From Begonia masoniana (lineage: Eukaryota > Streptophyta > Magnoliopsida > Cucurbitales > Begoniaceae), in assembly GCA_022432975.1 (NCBI GenBank), contig CM039505.1:19847338-19911337 (forward strand): a stretch of DNA of 64,000 nt, in the 5' to 3' direction. A program made the position numbers and the translations under genes. The notes beneath the pieces were generated by a model, which was not told the DNA's origin, did no database searches, and saw nothing but the letters and a program-made list of their open reading frames with translations. Numbering within the stretch: position 1 is the stretch's first letter; the number at the start of each line of letters is the position of its first letter. Positions 48,692-60,289 of this stretch are shown piece after piece.

Positions 48692-50318
48692 AAATGGATG
48701 TTGACTATGGACATTGTCGTTGACAATGGACGTTGACAATGGACGTTGTCACAATGGACGTTGACAATGGACGTTGACAATGGACGTTGACAATGGACGT
48801 TGACAATGGACGTTGACAATGGACGTTGACAATGGACGTTGACAATGGACGTTGACAATGGACGTTGACAATGGACGTTGACAATGGACGTTGACAATGG
48901 ACGTTGACAATGGACGTTGACAATGGACGTTGACAATGGACGTTGACAATGGACGTTGACAATGGACGTTGACAATGGACGTTGTCACAATGGACGTTGA
49001 CAATGGACGTTGACAATGGACGTTGACAATGGACGTTGACAATGGACGTTGACAATGGACGTTGACAATGGACGTTGACAATGGACGTTGACAATGGACG
49101 TTGACAATGGACGTTGACAATGGACGTTGACAATGGACGTTGTCACAATGGACGTTGACAATGGACGTTGACAATGGACGTTGTCACAATGGACGTTGTC
49201 ACAATGGACGTTGTCACAATGGACGTTGACAATGGACGTTGACAATGGACGTTGACAATGGACGTTGTCACAATGGACGTTGACAATGGACGTTGACAAT
49301 GGACGTTGTCACAATGGACGTTGACAATGGACGTTGACAATGGACGTTGTCACAATGGACGTTGACAATGGACGTTGACAATGGACGTTGACAATGGACG
49401 TTGTCACAATGGACGTTGTCACAATGGACGTTGACAATGGACGTTGACAATGGACGTTGACAATGGACGTTGTCACAATGGACGTTGACAATGGACGTTG
49501 TCACAATGGACGTTGACAATGGACGTTGACAATGGACGTTGACAATGGACGTTGTCACAATGGACGTTGTCACAATGGACGTTGACAATGGACGTTGACA
49601 ATGGACGTTGACAATGGACGTTGTCACAATGGACGTTGACAATGGACGTTGTCACAATGGACGTTGACAATGGACGTTGTCACAATGGACGTTGACAATG
49701 GACGTTGTCACAATGGACGTTGACAATGGACGTTGACAATGGACGTTGTCACAATGGACGTTGACAATGGACGTTGACAATGGACGTTGTCACAATGGAC
49801 GTTGTCACAATGGACGTTGACAATGGACGTTGACAATGGACGTTGACAATGGACGTTGTCACAATGGACGTTGACAATGGACGTTGTCACAATGGACGTT
49901 GTCACAATGGACGTTGACAATGGACGTTGTCACAATGGACGTTGTCACAATGGACGTTGTCACAATGGACGTTGTCACAATGGACGTTGTCACAATGGAC
50001 GTTGACAATGGACGTTGACAATGGACGTTGACAATGGACGTTGACAATGGACGTTGACAATGGACGTTGACAATGGACGTTGTCACAATGGACGTTGACA
50101 ATGGACGTTGACAATGGACGTTGACAATGGACGTTGTCACAATGGACGTTGTCACAATGGACGTTGACAATGGACGTTGTCACAATGGACGTTGTCACAA
50201 TGGACGTTGACAATGGACGTTGACAATGGACGTTGTCACAATGGACGTTCACAATGGACGTTGACAATGGACGTTGTCTCAATGGACGTTGACAATGGAC
50301 GTTGTCACAATGGACGTT
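48692..50318 (+). repeat. 13/15-bp tandem array, about 120 units
   Basis: Two interspersed units: ACAATGGACGTTG (13 bp) and CACAATGGACGTTGT (15 bp, two extra bases). The left third is nearly all 13-mer; later parts mix both in runs. S1 keeps only about nine degenerate units (60300-60420), so the expansion is specific to this copy. The many overlapping minus-strand frames are repeat artefacts. Confidence 0.97.
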
Positions 50319-50480
50319 AAAAGAATGGATAATAAATTCTTTCGAAATGTTACAGAAACCCTAACTTTCGAAAACTCTTCTAAAACCTCTCAACTCCTCT
50401 CGTTCGTACAACGATTCCTATTCTTCTCTGATCTTCGGCACCGATCAAAAACATCTCTAAACTCCATCTTTCTTTAGAAA

Positions 50481-53400
50481 TGTATATCTTTATCAAAGGC
50501 ATCTTCCTCTCACGCAGACCAAGTCTTCTCAAGGAAAAATCAAAAGACTTCTCATACAGCTGATGCTCAGTCTGTCGCAGTTTCTCCTCCTCTTAAATGG
50601 CCAAATCACGAGTTCCTTAATCAGGCAGTTTTTAATAGGTACTATGAAGGTTTTGAAATCAAACCTCTTATTCGTTCTAGAGGAATAGTTTTTCGCGACT
50701 TGTCTTGTTTGGATTTAGATGAATCATTACTTAAGATGGGATTATTTGGGTTGTTTGATTCAGACTCTCATTATTGTGAAACTCTGATTAGGATGATTTA
50801 TGCGAATCTAGAGCACTCTACACGCTCTCTGGTAATTAGGAGTTATGTCTATGGAAGACATTGAATTAACTCAAGAAGCTATCCATGAAGTCTTTCATTG
50901 TGAGTTTCTGAATGGTTCCCGGAGATTCTTTGAGGTAGCAAAGAATCTGTCCTTTCTCGAGAAGCCAGCATACAAGGAATTAGTCAAATTGATTACCAAG
51001 GATCCTAGCAATTCTCCCCTAAAGTTGAAGAGTAAGAATTTAAACCTTAGGGCCAGAGTCTTCCACCAAATGATCCATTATAACATCTTGTCAGTAGATG
51101 GTCATAGAGACCATGTCAGTGGAATGGATCTATTCTTGCTTGGACAGCTATTCAAAGGTGAACCATTTCATGTTGGATACATTGTTTTAAATCAGATGCT
51201 TCAAGTTGTATGCAATGTATCCAAGTCTCTGCCTTACAATCTTCTACTTATGAAGATTTTTCAAAGATTTTGTGTCAGATTTTCGGATTCTGACAAGCTT
51301 TTAACCCTAAATAAATCCGACTTCTTCTCATCCTCTACCTTGTCAAGAATGAGAATAACTAGAAATGCTCAAGGTGTGCTGGTTGAGAAAGCTAGTCGAG
51401 GAAGTGTTTCAAGGCGCTTGATAATTGATGAAGAAGAAGAGGAAGAAAGTGCTCAAGATGACACTCTTCTTCCTGTCATTGATCCTCTGCCACTTCCAGT
51501 TCTCCTTCTTCCAGCTCCTGAAGAGGTCAGTCATGTTCACATTCACACTCAGGAGCCTGTGAGTGATCATGCTCTTCTTCCAGTCCAAGCTGATATTCCC
51601 CTACAATCTCTTCCACGCCCAACCAGTCTAACTCCTGCTCCCTCTCCAACCAAGATCCCTTCATTGCCAGCTCGTGTTCCTCCTAGCACTAAAGGTCCTC
51701 CCACTTCTCCAGTGAGGAATTCAATTTCTGAGGAACAATATCATGAGCTTTGGGCAAGCATCGAAAGTCTTGGCACTGGTCAGGAATCCTTTCAGTCCAT
51801 GTATCTTTCCCGCCTAGATCAGTTTGAAGCTTTTGTCCTCTCACAACTAGACAATCTCGCAGCTGCCATTCAAGGACTGCACCAACGTATTGATCTAACG
51901 GGATCCACTCAAAGTAAAGGTATTGATAATGTCATCTCCTCCGTTAGATTCAATTTCAGTCATTTAGCAGCACAACTGCAACGAGAGTGTGACAGGGTTA
52001 TCACTCATATTGAGGACTTTAGAACCCTTATGACTAGATGTGCTGGTGAGCTGTAATACCCAGCTTGTACGGATTTCAGATATAATATATTATGTTCATA
52101 TTTTGTTATATAATGGCATTTTTGGTAATTATGTCAAATCAGGTCTGTTTTACAAAAGAAAGCGTCATTACGATCCTAACGATTAATAGGAATTTTAGAA
52201 AAATTATGGGAATTTTCGGAGATTAAACACTATATTCTGAGCAATTAAGCTTTTCGTAATATGAAAGACGTTCTCGTAAAAATAGCAAACGAGGTCCAAA
52301 TTGCGAATGGACAGTTTTATTAAGTCCCGAATATTAAGCTGGACTTACGGGTGAAGTAAGGAGAATTGATGAAACCGATTAGCTAGACGATTAACGAACC
52401 GAATGATGAAACTTATATAAAATTTAGTGGAAGGGCAAAATCGTCATTTAGCGTTTAATTAATTATAACTTACTTAAAGGCAAAATGCCTTAACGATTTT
52501 CATTCGAAAATCGTTTTCCAGAAGCATTTCTTCTTCTCTCCCTCTCGGCTTCCCTCTCTGCCGACGGCGATTCTCCTCCGTTTTCTCTCTCGATCGTTTC
52601 GTTTTCTTCGTGATTTCTCCTCTAATCGATGTTCTAGGTATGAGCCTACAATCTTAGAGCTTTTATTTCGATATTTATGGTGTTTTAGGCAATTAGGGTT
52701 TCGATAGTTTTTCGTTAAAAACGCGAATTAGGGTCCTGTAATTAATAGGTTAGCCGTGATTCAGTATATATAGCACGTATTTGACGTTATTGGACGAAGT
52801 TAAATCAATTTGTGAAAATGTTAAAATTAGGGATTTTCGAGAATTTTGGTGCTAAGCGTAAATTTCTCGAATAAATAGCTCAATGAATTGGATTAGAACT
52901 TTAGGAAAGTTTCCTTAGTTACGGTTTTGTGAATTTGGACGATCGATTGTTTAAACTCGTTTTAACATCGATATTGTGATTTGCTTCAGACAAACAACGC
53001 TCGTGGACGGAGCTTGAGCTGCTTTGGACACGAGGTAAGTTCTCGTGATCTTCTTTGGCCGAATTGGCCTACACCGTACGTCGAATGTTGTCTCGAGGAG
53101 TTTGGTGACGCACTAGTTTATATTGCTTTGGTTGGGTAGCTGGGTTTATTTGTTTTTATAGATTAGGTTTTACAGTCTTTGATGGTATACATTATTGCTT
53201 GTTTATTGTATGATATTGAACTGTTCACGCATCACTTGTTTTAAAGAAAAGCATGAAAATGAACTTCCGCACAGAGTTTTAAAGATAACGTAAAGCATAG
53301 CACTGGCCGAAAGGCATATTGAGCATAGTATTGGCCGAAAGGCGTATTGGCCGAAAGGCGTATTGGCCGAAAAGCGTATTGGTCACGCGAGGTGGGGCTC

Positions 53401-54650
53401 AGGCACGACTGTACGTGTTGTAAGCGTGCACCCCCCGCCTCTAGCTGGAAAGAGTAGTCCGCCCGCTGGATGAGCTCTCTCTGGTTAGAGGGATAGGATC
53501 TCAGTGACACCTATTGAGCATTGCATAGTAAGATAAAATAAAGCATGGTTTATCAAACTCATACGCACAGCATGCATTGCATTTACGTAGAGCTTACTGG
53601 GATTTCATCTCATAGTGTATTGTATGGTGTAGGTGATCTAGATATCGAGGAACCAGGTGAGGATGGATTCCTCCACCTGAGGCATAAGTCCAGTTGACGG
53701 AGGATGGCTGCGGTGGTGTGATGGCGCAGTCGAGGCTCATCTGATCCGTGGGGACGTATGTGTAGGTTTTGAGGGTCTTTTTGGGATATTTTGGGTTTGT
53801 GAATTGTAAAGATATTTTAGGATGTTAAGTAATAACGTTTATTTTGAAATTATGGAACTGTTTGGGTGTATAGCGTTTTAAATGAGTTAGTAAACTTTAT
53901 TTGAATTGTTTTAGGTTTGATAAGGGTATGCTCGATATTTAGGTATATCCACGCAGTTGGATTTCGCAAAGTCCGCTGTTAATTTAGTCGAGTTTAAGTT
54001 ATAATTCTATTGATATTGAAGAGAAATTTGGTGTGAAAGATAGAGTTGATTTATTCTCTGGAATCGGATTCCAGAGAGCTTGAAATCATGTATTTGCTCT
54101 CCGGAATCCAATATTTCAGGGAGCACTTGTGAGAAGAAGAGAAGCGATCGAAGAAGCAGGGGATCGCATAGGCGATCGCTGCATAAAGGGTGCAGCGATC
54201 GATCTCTGCAGTTGCAGAGTTCGATCGCTGCCTCTATTTGTCACAGGTGACTGTTTTGCCCTCCCCTTTCTTTATTTGTTTTAATCAATTGTTTTTTTTA
54301 TATTTTAAATGTTTTAATAAATTAGTTTATAGTTGTTTTAAATGGTTTTAAATCTAGATTTTGATTTCCGATTTCGATTCTGGTTTCGATTTCGGTTTAA
54401 GTTCCGCCTAGAGTTTAATTCAAAATATTAGGTTAAAAAAAAAATTTATGGTACAGTATTAGGGTCGCTACATGAGCCTTCTAATCCGGATGAGAATTTG
54501 AATGAAAGTGACGAGACTCTTGAGGCAGCTTGTCCAGCTACTTCGGCTGTTTCTTCAAGTGCTGAGCCAGTAGCCTGCTAAGGATGATTTCCTTGATCAA
54601 TTATGGCATATCATGCACTGGGAGAACCTCTCCTCCCATGAGAACTAGGA
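50481..54650 (+). pseudogene. Extra 3' ORF of S2 (plant transposon-protein-like), split by solo LTR
   Basis: The first part, 50490-50844, reads WPNHEFLNQAVFNRYYEGFE and IRMIYANLEHSTRSLVIRSY. A one-base shift also present in S1 then leads to the long frame at 50845-52051 (DIELTQEAIHEVFHCEFLNG, RVFHQMIHYNILSVDGHRDH), a glutamate run, a proline-rich segment (PLPLPVLLLPAPEE) and a helical tail (LDNLAAAIQGLHQRIDLTGS). A solo LTR interrupts it at 52052-54472; PNPDENLNESDE continues at 54478. The tail has lost roughly 240 nt relative to S1. It resembles the so-called putative plant transposon protein domain seen downstream of pol in some plant LTR elements. No function is known to me, and an envelope role is not supported. 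Confidence 0.72.
52052..54472 (+). mobile_element. Tekay-like solo LTR 5, TSD TGAGC
   Basis: Starts TGTAATACCCAGC, ends AGGGTCGCTACA; TGAGC at 52047-52051 and 54473-54477. It has a leader with CTCTCTGCCGACGG, donor-like GTTCTAG/GTATGAG (52636), micro-exon-like module 52990-53034, repeats of GGCCGAAAGGCGTATT (53310-53380), and an acceptor-like GGTGTAG/GTGATC (53632). It also has the CTCTGGAATCGGATTCCAGAG hairpin near 54056 and the GCGATCGATC hairpin cluster (54144-54233). It is the mirror relative of LTR 3. Confidence 0.94.
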
Positions 54651-54938
54651 ATATTTTTTATTTTTACACTGTGAATGATTTCTTTTACTCTGAATGATAT
54701 TTTTTTTACACTGTGAACACTTAACATGTTGCCAACATGTGAATGTTTTCTCATGACGTCTATAAAGTACTGTGCTTAATGTCATTCCTCATTTCCGTGT
54801 TTATTTTTGATAATGTCAAAGGGGAATAATGATATAGAACTTACTGATACTTAAGAATTTACTGAAGGATATAGAACTTACTAATACTTAAGAATTTACT
54901 AAAGTATATAGAATTTGTTGAATACATAATTAAGTTAT
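54651..54938 (+). other. 3' noncoding region of Sirevirus-like element
   Basis: No gene. Contains GATAATGTCAAAGGGG near 54809 and two and a half copies of a 37-bp unit with ATAGAACTTACTGATACTTA (54834-54915). S1 on the minus strand matches up to 54851 and then diverges, which marks a rearrangement junction. Confidence 0.7.
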
Positions 54939-55785
54939 GAGTAACTATCGATTTGAACCTTGTACTATACACGTTTTTTCAATTCGGCCCTAAACTAAAA
55001 AAATTGGCAAACCGAACCCTATACTTTGATTCTGTTATCAGTTTTGACCTTCTATCAAAAATTTCATTAAACACTCATTGAAAAAACTAACAAACGATCT
55101 TGGATTCAGTTGAGATTTTTACCACATGTTCAATACTTAATGAGAAGATAATCTGAAAATGTTCGTAATTTGTTAACACTATGTACGATTTATTGGAATT
55201 TTATTTTAGTATTTTATAAAAATATTATAATAAATCACACAAATTTTAGAAAATCGTGAAACTTTTTCTATTATTTACCCATGATAAGTTAACATGTGAA
55301 AAAGTTTTCAAATAAATCAAATATTGTTTGGTATTTTTTTTAAAATTAATTTATAAAGTAAAGAATAAATTGAGATTAATTTAAATAAATACCATAAGAT
55401 ATTAGATTTATTTGAAACTTTTTTCAGATGTTCACCATATTATGGGTAGATAATAGAAAAATTTGTGCAATTTGTTTGAATTTGTATGATTTATTATAAT
55501 ATTTTTAAAAAATACTAAAATAAAATTACAATAAATCGTAGATGTGTTAAAAAATCACGCAAATTCTCAGATTATCTTCTCATTAAGTAATGAACATGTA
55601 ATAAAACTTTCAACTGAATCTACGATTGTTTGGTAGTTTTTTCAATGAGAGTTTAATGAAATTGTTGATAGAAGGTCAAAATTGATAACAGAATCAAAGT
55701 ACAGGGTTCAGTTTGCCGATTTTTTTAGTACAGGGGCCGAATTGAAAAAACGTGTATACTACAGGGTTCAAATCAATAATTTCCC
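54939..55785. mobile_element. Foldback Mutator-like MITE, 847 bp, TSD TTAAGTTAT
   Basis: A 9-bp duplication (54930-54938 and 55786-55794) flanks long inverted repeats. The left arm GATTTGAACCTTGTACTATA faces the right arm TACTACAGGGTTCAAATC. Pairing continues inward through AATTCGGCCC/GGGGCCGAATT, GATTCTGTTATCA/TGATAACAGAATC and AATGAGAAGATAATCTGA/TCAGATTATCTTCTCATT, nearly to the centre. No coding sequence. A 9-bp duplication with long inverted ends is characteristic of non-autonomous MULEs. Confidence 0.9.
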
Positions 55786-55794
55786 TTAAGTTAT

Positions 55795-55913
55795 TGATAA
55801 GGAATACTGCATAGAGTATGAGAGAGTATGTAAGTTTAAACTGAAATGCAGATTATTATGTTGAAACAGAACATATATTTGTCATCATCAAAAATGGGGA
55901 GATTGTTGACTTA
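55795..55913 (+). other. 3' end and polypurine tract before LTR b
   Basis: AT-rich remainder ending CATCATCAAAAATGGGGAGAT, a polypurine tract directly before the TGTTGACTTAAATAG start of the LTR. Confidence 0.8.
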
Positions 55914-57089
55914 AATAGAGTTTAAGTTTAAATATGTTTTTGATGATTATGATTAATATAAATATATGAACTGATTATGATTAATATGAAATACATGAGT
56001 TGAATAATTGGATTATTGTGTTTATTGCATTTATCTGGAAATGCCCTTTGAAAATGGTATTATGTTTCTGACGTTTTTGGTTAAGTGTTAGTAGTCCGAA
56101 ATCTTTCGTCCACATTGAAAGACAGACGCATTCGTCCAAACGTAGAACAGTACACTCGTCCGAACTTACTCGTCAGACGCAATCGTCCGAAGTTATAAGT
56201 CAGAAGCAATCGTCCAAACTTATAAGACAGACGCAGTTGTCCAAGGTAATTGTCCAAACTTATAAGACAGACACAGTCGTCCAAAGTAAAGATAGACGCA
56301 GTCGTCCAAAGTACTCGTCCAAGTAGCAATCGTCCAAAGTATTCGTCCGACGAGCAAACGTCCAAAATGTACGAGCACGTGTTCAAAGACAGAACAACAA
56401 ATTGATGCAGTGCATTCGTCCAAACTCAGTCGACCTAAGGGGGAACGTCCAGAGTCCTAACAACGCCGAATTAAAGACCACGAGTGATAGCGACTCCAGA
56501 TCTTAACGGCTATTTTTATGCGTACGGATGCTCTCCAATGGTCATATTTTTGAATGAGACGCGGATTACAAACAAGAGTATAAAAAGAAGAATGAAGCTC
56601 GGGAGAAGAACTTTTTGGTCAATCTTTTGAACAGTTACTCTGAACTCTTACGAGCTCACACGATAATCCTTGTTTACATCTCTCTGCCCTAGAACTTGAG
56701 ATTTTGTCTTGAGAGAGTGTAATCTTTGTGCTCAATATTTCCATCTTGTAAAAAGTGTAAAGGCAGCGATTGACGCCCATGAAGATCAATCGAAGTGTAA
56801 AGGCAGCGATTGACGCCCGTGAAGTTCAATCGAAGTGTAAAAGACAGTTGATTGACGCCCGTGAAGTCCAATCAAGTTTTCTTGTGGAAGAGAAGTAGTG
56901 AATCTTCAAAGGAGGAATCCTTGAAGCGTGGACATAGGCAAGGTTAACCGAACCACGTAAAAATCACGGTGTTATTTTTTTTTCTCTCTCTCTATTTATT
57001 TTGAATCAGTAAACAATAATTAAAAGTAACGTATATTGTATTAAGTAAACTATATTACGAGAGAAATCTTAGACAATAACGGTCCTACA
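55914..57089 (+). mobile_element. LTR b: 3' LTR of Sirevirus-like element S1 (inverted segment)
   Basis: Starts TGTTGACTTAAATAGAG, ends CGGTCCTACA, followed by CGAGA (57090-57094). It has three GATTGACGCCC hairpin copies (56767, 56807, 56850), as in LTR c and unlike the single copy in LTR a. The CGAGA flank is matched by the flank of LTR c, which lies on the opposite strand. TATAAAAAG is near 56579. Confidence 0.9.
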
Positions 57090-57094
57090 CGAGA

Positions 57095-58009
57095 AACCCT
57101 CTACAAATAACAAGGTATTTCTTATGAAGAAGCTTTTTAATCCGAAGATGATTTATGGTACTTCTGTTGTAGCACATATAAATGAAAATTGATTTTGGGG
57201 ATAAGGTTCGTGCCCTAATTTTGTTGGCGTCTCTACCGAATAGTTGGGAGCCTATGAGGGCAGCAGTCAGTAATTCAGTCGGAAGTGCAAAATTGGTATT
57301 CATCGATGTGAGGGATCGTATTCTTGCTGAGGAAGTTCGTAAGATTGATTCTGGTGAAAAATCGAAAGGCTCAGCTCTCCATGTTGAAAACAAAGGAAGA
57401 AATAATGAGAGAAACTCCAACCGTGGTAGGGACAGATCCAAATCCAAGTCAAAAAATGGAAGGGGTCAGTCTAAGTCCGGGCGAACACTTGAGTGCTGGA
57501 ATTGTGGCAAGCAGGGTCACATGAAGAAGGATTGTAGAGCACCAAAGAAGAACGGAAATGACAAAGGTGATGGAGCAAACCCAGTAACGGTAGACATCAC
57601 TGATGCTTTGCTTCTTTTACTCGACAGCCCGATAGACTCATGGGTTTTTGATTCGGGAGTGTCGTTTCACACCACCGCACACAAGGAATTCATGGAGAAT
57701 TATATGGTTGGAAATTATGGGAAGGTCTACCTTGCAAATGGTGAGCCATTGGATATTGTGAGCATCGGTGATATTAAACTGAATATGGCAAACGGTTCTG
57801 TTTGGAAGATAAATAAAGTAAGACACGTGCCAGGGTTGATGCAAAATTTGATTTCAGTTGGACAGCTTGATAGTGAAAGCCATAATGTCAATTTCGGAAC
57901 CAGTACTTGGAAGGTAACTAAATGAGCGATGATAGTCGCTCGAGGTCAGAAAACAGGAACCTTATACATGACTTCTACATGTAGAGACACAGTTGCAGTT
58001 GTTGATAGC
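57095..58009 (+). pseudogene. Copia gag C-half and protease, inverted part of the copia host
   Basis: EKPSTNNKVFLMKKLFNPKM begins the piece right after the target duplication, followed by SLPNSWEPMRAAVSNSVG, the CCHC knuckle CWNCGKQGHMKKDC (57494-57535) and an aspartic protease with intact DSG (WVFDSGVSFHTTAHKEF). It ends at LYMTSTCRDTVAVVDS, the protease-integrase junction of copia. An in-frame stop occurs near 57189. All other parts of this copia element in the window are on the minus strand; this piece alone is on the plus strand. Confidence 0.88.
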
Positions 58010-60260
58010 AGTATCAGTAAGTTCTATATTCTTCTCCCCCTTTGACATTATCAAAAATAAACACGAAAATGAGGAATAGCATTCAGCACAGCACTTTATA
58101 GACGTCATGAGAAAACATTCACAGGTTGGCAACATGTTAAGTGTTCACAGTGTAAAAAAAAATATCATTTAGAGTAAAAGAAATCATTCACAGTGTAAAA
58201 ATAAAAAATATTCCTAGTTCTCGGGGTAGGAGAGATTCTCCCAGTGCATGATATCCCATAATTGATCAAGAAAATCATCCTTAACAGGGGATTCCACCTG
58301 ATGATTAATTTCCTCAACAGGAGAGAAAGGAGGAACACTGTCTGCATTAATTGCATCCCCTGCATCTTCCATAAGCATATCGATAGGGTCAGCTATTGCA
58401 AGAGCAGCAGGAACAGCACTAAAACTAGCAATATCTAGATTACAAGTAGCGGGCTGATCAACAATATTTGGAGCAGGCACTGGCTCAGCGCTTGAAAGAA
58501 CAACTGAAGTAGCTGGACGACCTGCCACAAGAGTCTCGTCACTTTCATCCAAATTCTCATCCGCATTAAAGGGCTTACCAGCACTTCTAGTCATAAGGGT
58601 GCTAAGGTCCCAAATATGAGTGATAACCCTATCACACTCTCGTTGTAGTAGTGCTGCTAAATGAATGGAATGGAATCTAACGGAGGAGATGATATCATCA
58701 ATAGCTTTACTTTGAGTGGATTCCGTTAGATCAATACGTTGGTGCAGTCCTTGAATGGCAGCTGCGAGATTGTCTAGTTGTGAGGAGACAGAAGCTTCAA
58801 ACTGATCTAGGCAGGGAAAGATACATGGACTGAAAGGATTCCTGACCAGTGCCAAGAATTTTGATGTTTGCCCGAAGCTCATGATATTGTTTCTCAGAAA
58901 TTGAATTCCTCACTGGAGAAGTGGGAGGACATTTAGTGCTAGGAGGAACACGAGCTGACAATGAAGGGATCTGGGTTGGAGAGGGAGCAGGAGTTGGATT
59001 GGTTGGGCATGGAAGAGGTTGTAGGGGAATATCAGCTTGGACTGGAAGAAGAGCATGATCACTCACAGGCTCCTGAGTGTGAATATGAACATGACTGACC
59101 TCTTCAGGAGCTGGAAAAAGGAGAACTGGAGGTGGCAGAGGATCAAGGACAGGAAGAAGAGTGTCATTTGACCACTTTCTTCCTCTTCTTCTTCATCAAT
59201 TATCAAGCGCCTTGAAACACTTCCTCAACCAGCACACCTTGAGCATTTCTAGTTATTCCCATTCTTGACAAGGTGGAGGACGAGAAGAAGTCAAATTTCT
59301 TTAGGGTTAAAACCTTGTCAGAATCCAGAAATTTGACACAAAATCTTTGAAAAATCTTCTTAAGTAGAATATTGTAAGGCAGAGACTTGGATACATTGCA
59401 TACAACTTAAAGCATCCGATTTAAAACAATGTATCCAACATGAAATGGTTCACCTTTGAATAGCTGTCCAAGCAATAATAGATCCATTTCACTGACATGG
59501 TCTCTATGACCATCTACTGGCAAGATGTTATAGTGGATCATTTGGTGGAAGACTCTGGCCCTAAGGTTTAAATTCTTACTCTTCAACTTTAGGGGAGAGT
59601 TGCTAGGATCCTTAGTAATCAATTTGACTAATTCATTGTCTGCTGGCTTCTCGAGAAAGAACAGATTCTTTGCTGCCTAAAAGAATCTCCGGGAACCATT
59701 TAGAAACTCACAATGAAGAACTTCATGGATAGCTTCCTGAGTTAATTCAATGTCTTCCATAGACATAACTCCTAATTACCAAATGGCGTGTAGAATGTTC
59801 TAGATTCGCATAAAACATCCTAATCCGAGTTTCACAATAATGAGACTCTGAATCAAACAGCCCCCATTAATCCCATCCTAAGTAATGATTCATCTAATCC
59901 CAAACCAGACAAGTCGCAAAAAACTACTCCTCTAAAACGAATGAGAGGTTTGATTTCAAAACCTTCATAGTACCTATTAAAAGTGGCCTGATTAAGGAAC
60001 TCGGTGATTTGGCCATTTAAGAGGAGGAGGAGGAACTGCGACAGACTGAGCATCAGCTGTATGAGAAGTCTTTTGCTTTTTTCCTTGAGAAGACTTGGTC
60101 TGCGCGAGAGGAAGATGCCATTGATAAAGATATAGATTTCTGAACAGAGATGGAGTTTAGAGATGTTTTTGATCAGTGCTGAAGATCAGAGAAGAATATG
60201 AATCACTGGACGAACGAGAGGAGTCGAGAAGTTTTAGAAGAGTTTTTGAAAGTTAGGGTT
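58010..60260 (-). pseudogene. Extra 3' ORF and 3' region of Sirevirus-like element S1
   Basis: Minus-strand relative of the S2 ORF without the LTR insertion: NRYYEGFEIKPLIRFRGVVF (about 59850-60000), LRARVFHQMIHYNILPVDGH (59407-59622), VSDHALLPVQADIPLQPLPC (58870-59066) and FEASVSSQLDNLAAAIQGLH, to a stop at 58214. It keeps the C-terminal part that S2 lost (VDQPATCNLDIASF to DFLDQLWDIMHWE). Several frame breaks occur. 58010-58213 is 3' noncoding and ends abruptly against copia protease sequence. Confidence 0.75.
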
Positions 60261-60289
60261 TCTGTAACAGTTCGAAAGAATTTATCATC

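Noticed and set aside
48667..50282. Long overlapping minus-strand reading frames repeating STSIVNVHCQRPL
   Set aside because: They are the 13/15-bp array read in all three minus frames; a stop-free repeat gives open frames automatically, and there is no start context or conservation.
48692..50318. Array as a cluster of W-box or KNOX binding sites (TTGAC/TGAC core)
   Set aside because: The repeat gives TTGACA rather than the W-box TTGACC/T, and a 4-base core in a 13-mer is expected by chance; no evidence for function.
50845..52056. A 403-residue host gene
   Set aside because: A related copy occurs in S1 in the same place between the 13/15-bp repeats and the 3' region, and the end is created by the stop codon in the inserted LTR.
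45476..57089. LTR a and LTR b as the two ends of one simple element
   Set aside because: Their flanks do not match (CCTTC versus CGAGA), hairpin copy number differs (one versus three), and LTR c has the matching CGAGA on the other strand.
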